A stretch of 8,070 bases of DNA, taken from contig CANQXN010000076.1 of the NCBI GenBank assembly GCA_947627815.1, forward strand, positions 1 through 8,070, read 5' to 3'. Source of the DNA: an uncultured Clostridia bacterium (GTDB lineage: Bacteria > Bacillota > Clostridia > Oscillospirales > CAG-272). Each line of letters starts with the position of its first letter. Position 1 is the first letter of the stretch. The translations under genes were made by a program, and so were the position numbers. Positions 6,338 through 8,070 of the stretch are shown here, piece after piece. Under the pieces are notes generated by a model, which did not search any database, had not been told where the DNA came from, and was given only the letters and a program-made list of their open reading frames with translations.

Positions 6338-8070
6338 TCACGGCGAGAGATGTTACACCGCCTGTCATAACAAAGGTGTTCGTCCCGGACTCAAGTATTG
6401 GAAATCCATTCCCAGACACCTTGTCATTCTTCAGAACGGTCCCTTTGAAGCAGTTCATTTGCTCCGAGTCGATATCCACATACCCGTCAATGGACTGCAA
6501 CTGCCATACCTTCAACGAGCCGTTGGTAATGACGGTAAGTGAACCGCTGCCGCTTCCGTTGACCCTTATAAAAGGCTTGCTTGAAAAGCCGTAGGGATTG
6601 GTAAGCGACTGCCCGGAAGTAGTAATGGTCACCGCCGTCTGACCGTCAGAAGAATACCTGAACGGCAGACAGGAAAAGCTGACGGTAAACACACCGATTC
6701 GATTCAGTTCGTCCTCGATGTCAAGTTGGGAAGCAAACACCGCTTTACGGAAAAATGCCGTATCGTAAGTATCGGTGAGCGTGTGGTAGCTGTCTTGATT
6801 TGCATAGAGCCACCGTTTTATGGCGGTGATTTTCTCTGCAAGCTCGGACACCGTTTTCGCCGGTACAAATACGGAATAGGTTATCTGTACATTGGGATAC
6901 CGACCGCCGCCGACAATCAGATCGCCGTGGCATCCGGGAATCTCCGCAAACTGCACATCATATTTCGGAGCGGAAAAGACATTCTTGCTTTCAATGCGAA
7001 TGCCCATATCCGCAGAGCTTATGGTCATGACCGCTTCGACCGCCGCCGGAATAAGGCTCGGCAACAGGCTCAAAAGCGTAGTAAGCACCTGCGAGAACAA
7101 TTCCGTGACCGTTTCGAGGAGCGTTGGAAGAAGATCGGCAATAGCCTGAATCAAGGCTTCGACTACCGTAGGCAGAGCCTTGACGATGTTTTCAATAACC
7201 GGCGTGATATTTTTCACGACCGTCTGAAAAGCATCCACCATGTTTTCGCAGAGCATTTCCATATCCGCATCGGCATCACCGAATCCTACGATGAGGTTTT
7301 GTATCGCCGACTGCAGCGAACTGATAGAGCCGGAAATGGTAGCGTCCGCTTCCTTTGCGGTCGTTCCCGCAATATCCATCTCTTCCTGGATAACATGGAT
7401 AGCCGAAACGACATCCGCATAGGAATCGACATCATAGTGGATGCCGGAGATGGCTTCCGCATCCGCAAGAAGACGCTCCATCTCCGTTTTTGTGCCGCCG
7501 TAGCCGAGCTTGAGGTTATCGAGCATATTGAACTGCCCCTTGGCAAAGCCCTGATAGGCGTTCTTGATGCTCTCCATATCGGAACCCATCTTATTGGCAT
7601 TGTCCGACATATCGGTGATAGCCATATCCGCATATTTTGCGGCTTTTTCCGTATCACCGCCGAGAGAAGAGATCAGGCTTGCAGAGAAGCCCGTGACGGT
7701 TTCCATGTAGTCGTTCGCCGACATTCCCGCCGTCTTATACGCATTGGCGGCATACCTCTGCATCTCATTGGACGAGTCCTTAAACAAGGTGTCGATACCG
7801 CCGACAAGCTGTTCGTAATCGGCATAAGCAGACACGACCTCTTTGCCGAGTTTCACCGCTCCGGCAGCCGCCGCAACAACGACAGCGCCCATTGCAGCAC
7901 CCACGGCTTTCAAGGTCGTACCCAGACCGCTGAATTTGCTCTCGGACTTTTCTGCGGAATCGCCTGCATCCTCAAGCTCATCGCTCATCTCATCGGCGGC
8001 TTCTCCGGCTTCGTCCATACCGCTTTCCGCTTTTGCAAGAGCCTCGTTATTCTGGTCGAGTTCACGCTCC
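6240..8070 (-). CDS. Tape measure protein fused in frame to Dit-type distal tail protein (5'-partial)
   Basis: The frame is open at the right edge; 17 codons precede the first ATG at 8018, so the true start lies outside the window. Residues are numbered here from that ATG. Residues 1-332 look like the N-terminal half of a siphovirus tape measure protein. There is an acidic helical stretch, then an Ala/Gly/Val-rich hydrophobic segment at about 34-58 (LKAVGAAMGAVVVAAAAGAV). The conserved region beginning YADYEQLVGGIDTLF follows at about 66-250, then repeated amphipathic Leu/Pro helices (LLPTLLETV, LLPSLIPAAV). Tape measure proteins set tail length and line the tail lumen. At residue 333 the sequence switches without a stop to a distal tail protein, which runs to residue 564 and ends TPRW. 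Residues 565-592 are an out-of-frame tail that overlaps the Tal reading frame. A tape measure normally continues for hundreds of residues past this point and is a separate gene from Dit, so this is a deletion fusion or an assembly chimera. Family assignments are confident; function of the fused product is doubtful. Confidence 0.85.
   Translation of the reverse strand, partial: ERELDQNNEALAKAESGMDEAGEAADEMSDELEDAGDSAEKSESKFSGLGTTLKAVGAAMGAVVVAAAAGAVKLGKEVVSAYADYEQLVGGIDTLFKDSSNEMQRYAANAYKTAGMSANDYMETVTGFSASLISSLGGDTEKAAKYADMAITDMSDNANKMGSDMESIKNAYQGFAKGQFNMLDNLKLGYGGTKTEMERLLADAEAISGIHYDVDSYADVVSAIHVIQEEMDIAGTTAKEADATISGSISSLQSAIQNLIVGFGDADADMEMLCENMVDAFQTVVKNITPVIENIVKALPTVVEALIQAIADLLPTLLETVTELFSQVLTTLLSLLPSLIPAAVEAVMTISSADMGIRIESKNVFSAPKYDVQFAEIPGCHGDLIVGGGRYPNVQITYSVFVPAKTVSELAEKITAIKRWLYANQDSYHTLTDTYDTAFFRKAVFASQLDIEDELNRIGVFTVSFSCLPFRYSSDGQTAVTITTSGQSLTNPYGFSSKPFIRVNGSGSGSLTVITNGSLKVWQLQSIDGYVDIDSEQMNCFKGTVLKNDKVSGNGFPILESGTNTFVMTGGVTSLAVTPRWCQSGRHQFHLIRHRRSPQLYLVRGHGRA
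6322..6340. repeat. 8-bp perfect inverted repeat with 3-nt loop at the Dit/Tal junction
   Basis: On the coding strand TGACACCA-AGG-TGGTGTCA can form a tight hairpin exactly where recognisable Dit sequence (TPRW) ends and recognisable Tal sequence (KADATSF) begins. The left arm lies in Dit codons for V-T-P. The right arm overlaps the last Dit-like codon (W of TPRW) and leads into Tal. There is no T-run, so it does not look like an intrinsic terminator. It also lies inside open reading frame. Confidence 0.7.
6327..7022 (-). other. Dit-like distal tail protein domain inside the fusion ORF
   Basis: About 232 residues, close to full length for the siphovirus distal tail protein family. In the intact virion a Dit hexamer forms the hub joining the tail tube to the baseplate and Tal. 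Recognisable pieces in order are the N-terminal SSADMGIRIESK, the EIPG..GDLI loop, a strand and helix containing AEKITAIKRWLY, TDTYDTAFFRKAV, and NRIGVFTVSFSCLPFRY, which closes the N-terminal domain. A linker with LTNPYGFSSKPFI then leads into a beta-sandwich C-terminal domain ending SLAVTPRW. The family normally begins with a short strand of the type M-x-x-F-x-F-N-G just before SSADMG; that strand and its start codon are missing. The ATG at 7026-7028 has no Shine-Dalgarno sequence before it and belongs to the tape measure side or the junction. The loop reads GCHG where GRDG or GRNG is usual. Confidence 0.8.
7023..7032. repeat. Perfect 10-bp palindrome at the tape measure/Dit junction
   Basis: GGTCATGACC is its own reverse complement and lies within about ten bases of the point where tape measure sequence changes to Dit sequence. 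The flanking bases do not extend the symmetry. It may be a remnant of the event that joined the genes, or chance; palindromes of this length occur by chance several times in a sequence this long. Confidence 0.6.

Noticed and set aside
7020..7028. ATG at 7028 as an independent Dit start
   Set aside because: No Shine-Dalgarno sequence lies upstream, the frame is continuous with the tape measure, and the usual first beta strand of Dit would still be missing.
1..8070. CRISPR array, tRNA, insertion sequence or attachment site
   Set aside because: No regular spaced repeats, cloverleaf-like sequence, transposase frame or integrase was seen; the window is almost entirely tail-gene coding sequence.

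Overview
The window is a continuous stretch of tail and host-recognition genes from a siphovirus-type phage or prophage, all read from the minus strand. It probably infects a gut-type Firmicute of the Clostridia. That assignment is an inference from three things: a mid-range GC content (roughly half by eye), AAGGAG-type ribosome binding sites, and the Gram-positive siphovirus gene order of tape measure, distal tail protein (Dit), tail-associated protein (Tal), modular baseplate proteins and fibre. There is no integrase, attachment site, RNA gene, CRISPR array or transposon in the window, so prophage versus free phage cannot be decided.

In transcription order (right to left) the layout is as follows. 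(1) 8070-6240 is one long frame. It starts as the N-terminal half of a tape measure protein, already open at the right window edge. At about 7022 it turns in frame into a Dit-type distal tail protein that lacks its first few residues. (2) 6337-4511 is the Tal/prophage-endopeptidase-family baseplate protein, ending in an Ig-like module. (3) 4497-3418 is a baseplate protein made mostly of Ig-like modules, two of them close relatives of the Tal module. (4) 3405-2317 is a protein with an N-terminal anchor, a coiled coil and a carbohydrate-binding-like jelly roll, probably a receptor-binding or baseplate protein. (5) 2301 to beyond position 1 is a DUF859-like minor structural protein/tail fibre with a fibronectin type III domain and two GGTGAT...NLG fibre repeats; it is open at the left edge. 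Genes 3, 4 and 5 each have a good Shine-Dalgarno site overlapping or touching the previous stop codon, with 12-15 nt between genes. They look intact and translationally coupled.

The striking part is the right third. Both upstream gene borders have collapsed. At about 7022 the tape measure is joined in frame to Dit, with loss of the tape measure C-terminal part, the intergenic region and the Dit start. At about 6330 the end of Dit runs into Tal just after the Tal start. Dit therefore reads 28 out-of-frame residues, and the Tal frame has no ATG, GTG or TTG before 6130. Each junction sits on a perfect palindromic sequence: 10 bp at 7023-7032, and an 8-bp inverted repeat with a 3-nt loop at 6322-6340. 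Either this is a real, deletion-scarred (probably defective) tail module, or the assembly is chimeric at these two points. Every stretch of the window is covered by coding sequence apart from the three short intergenic gaps.
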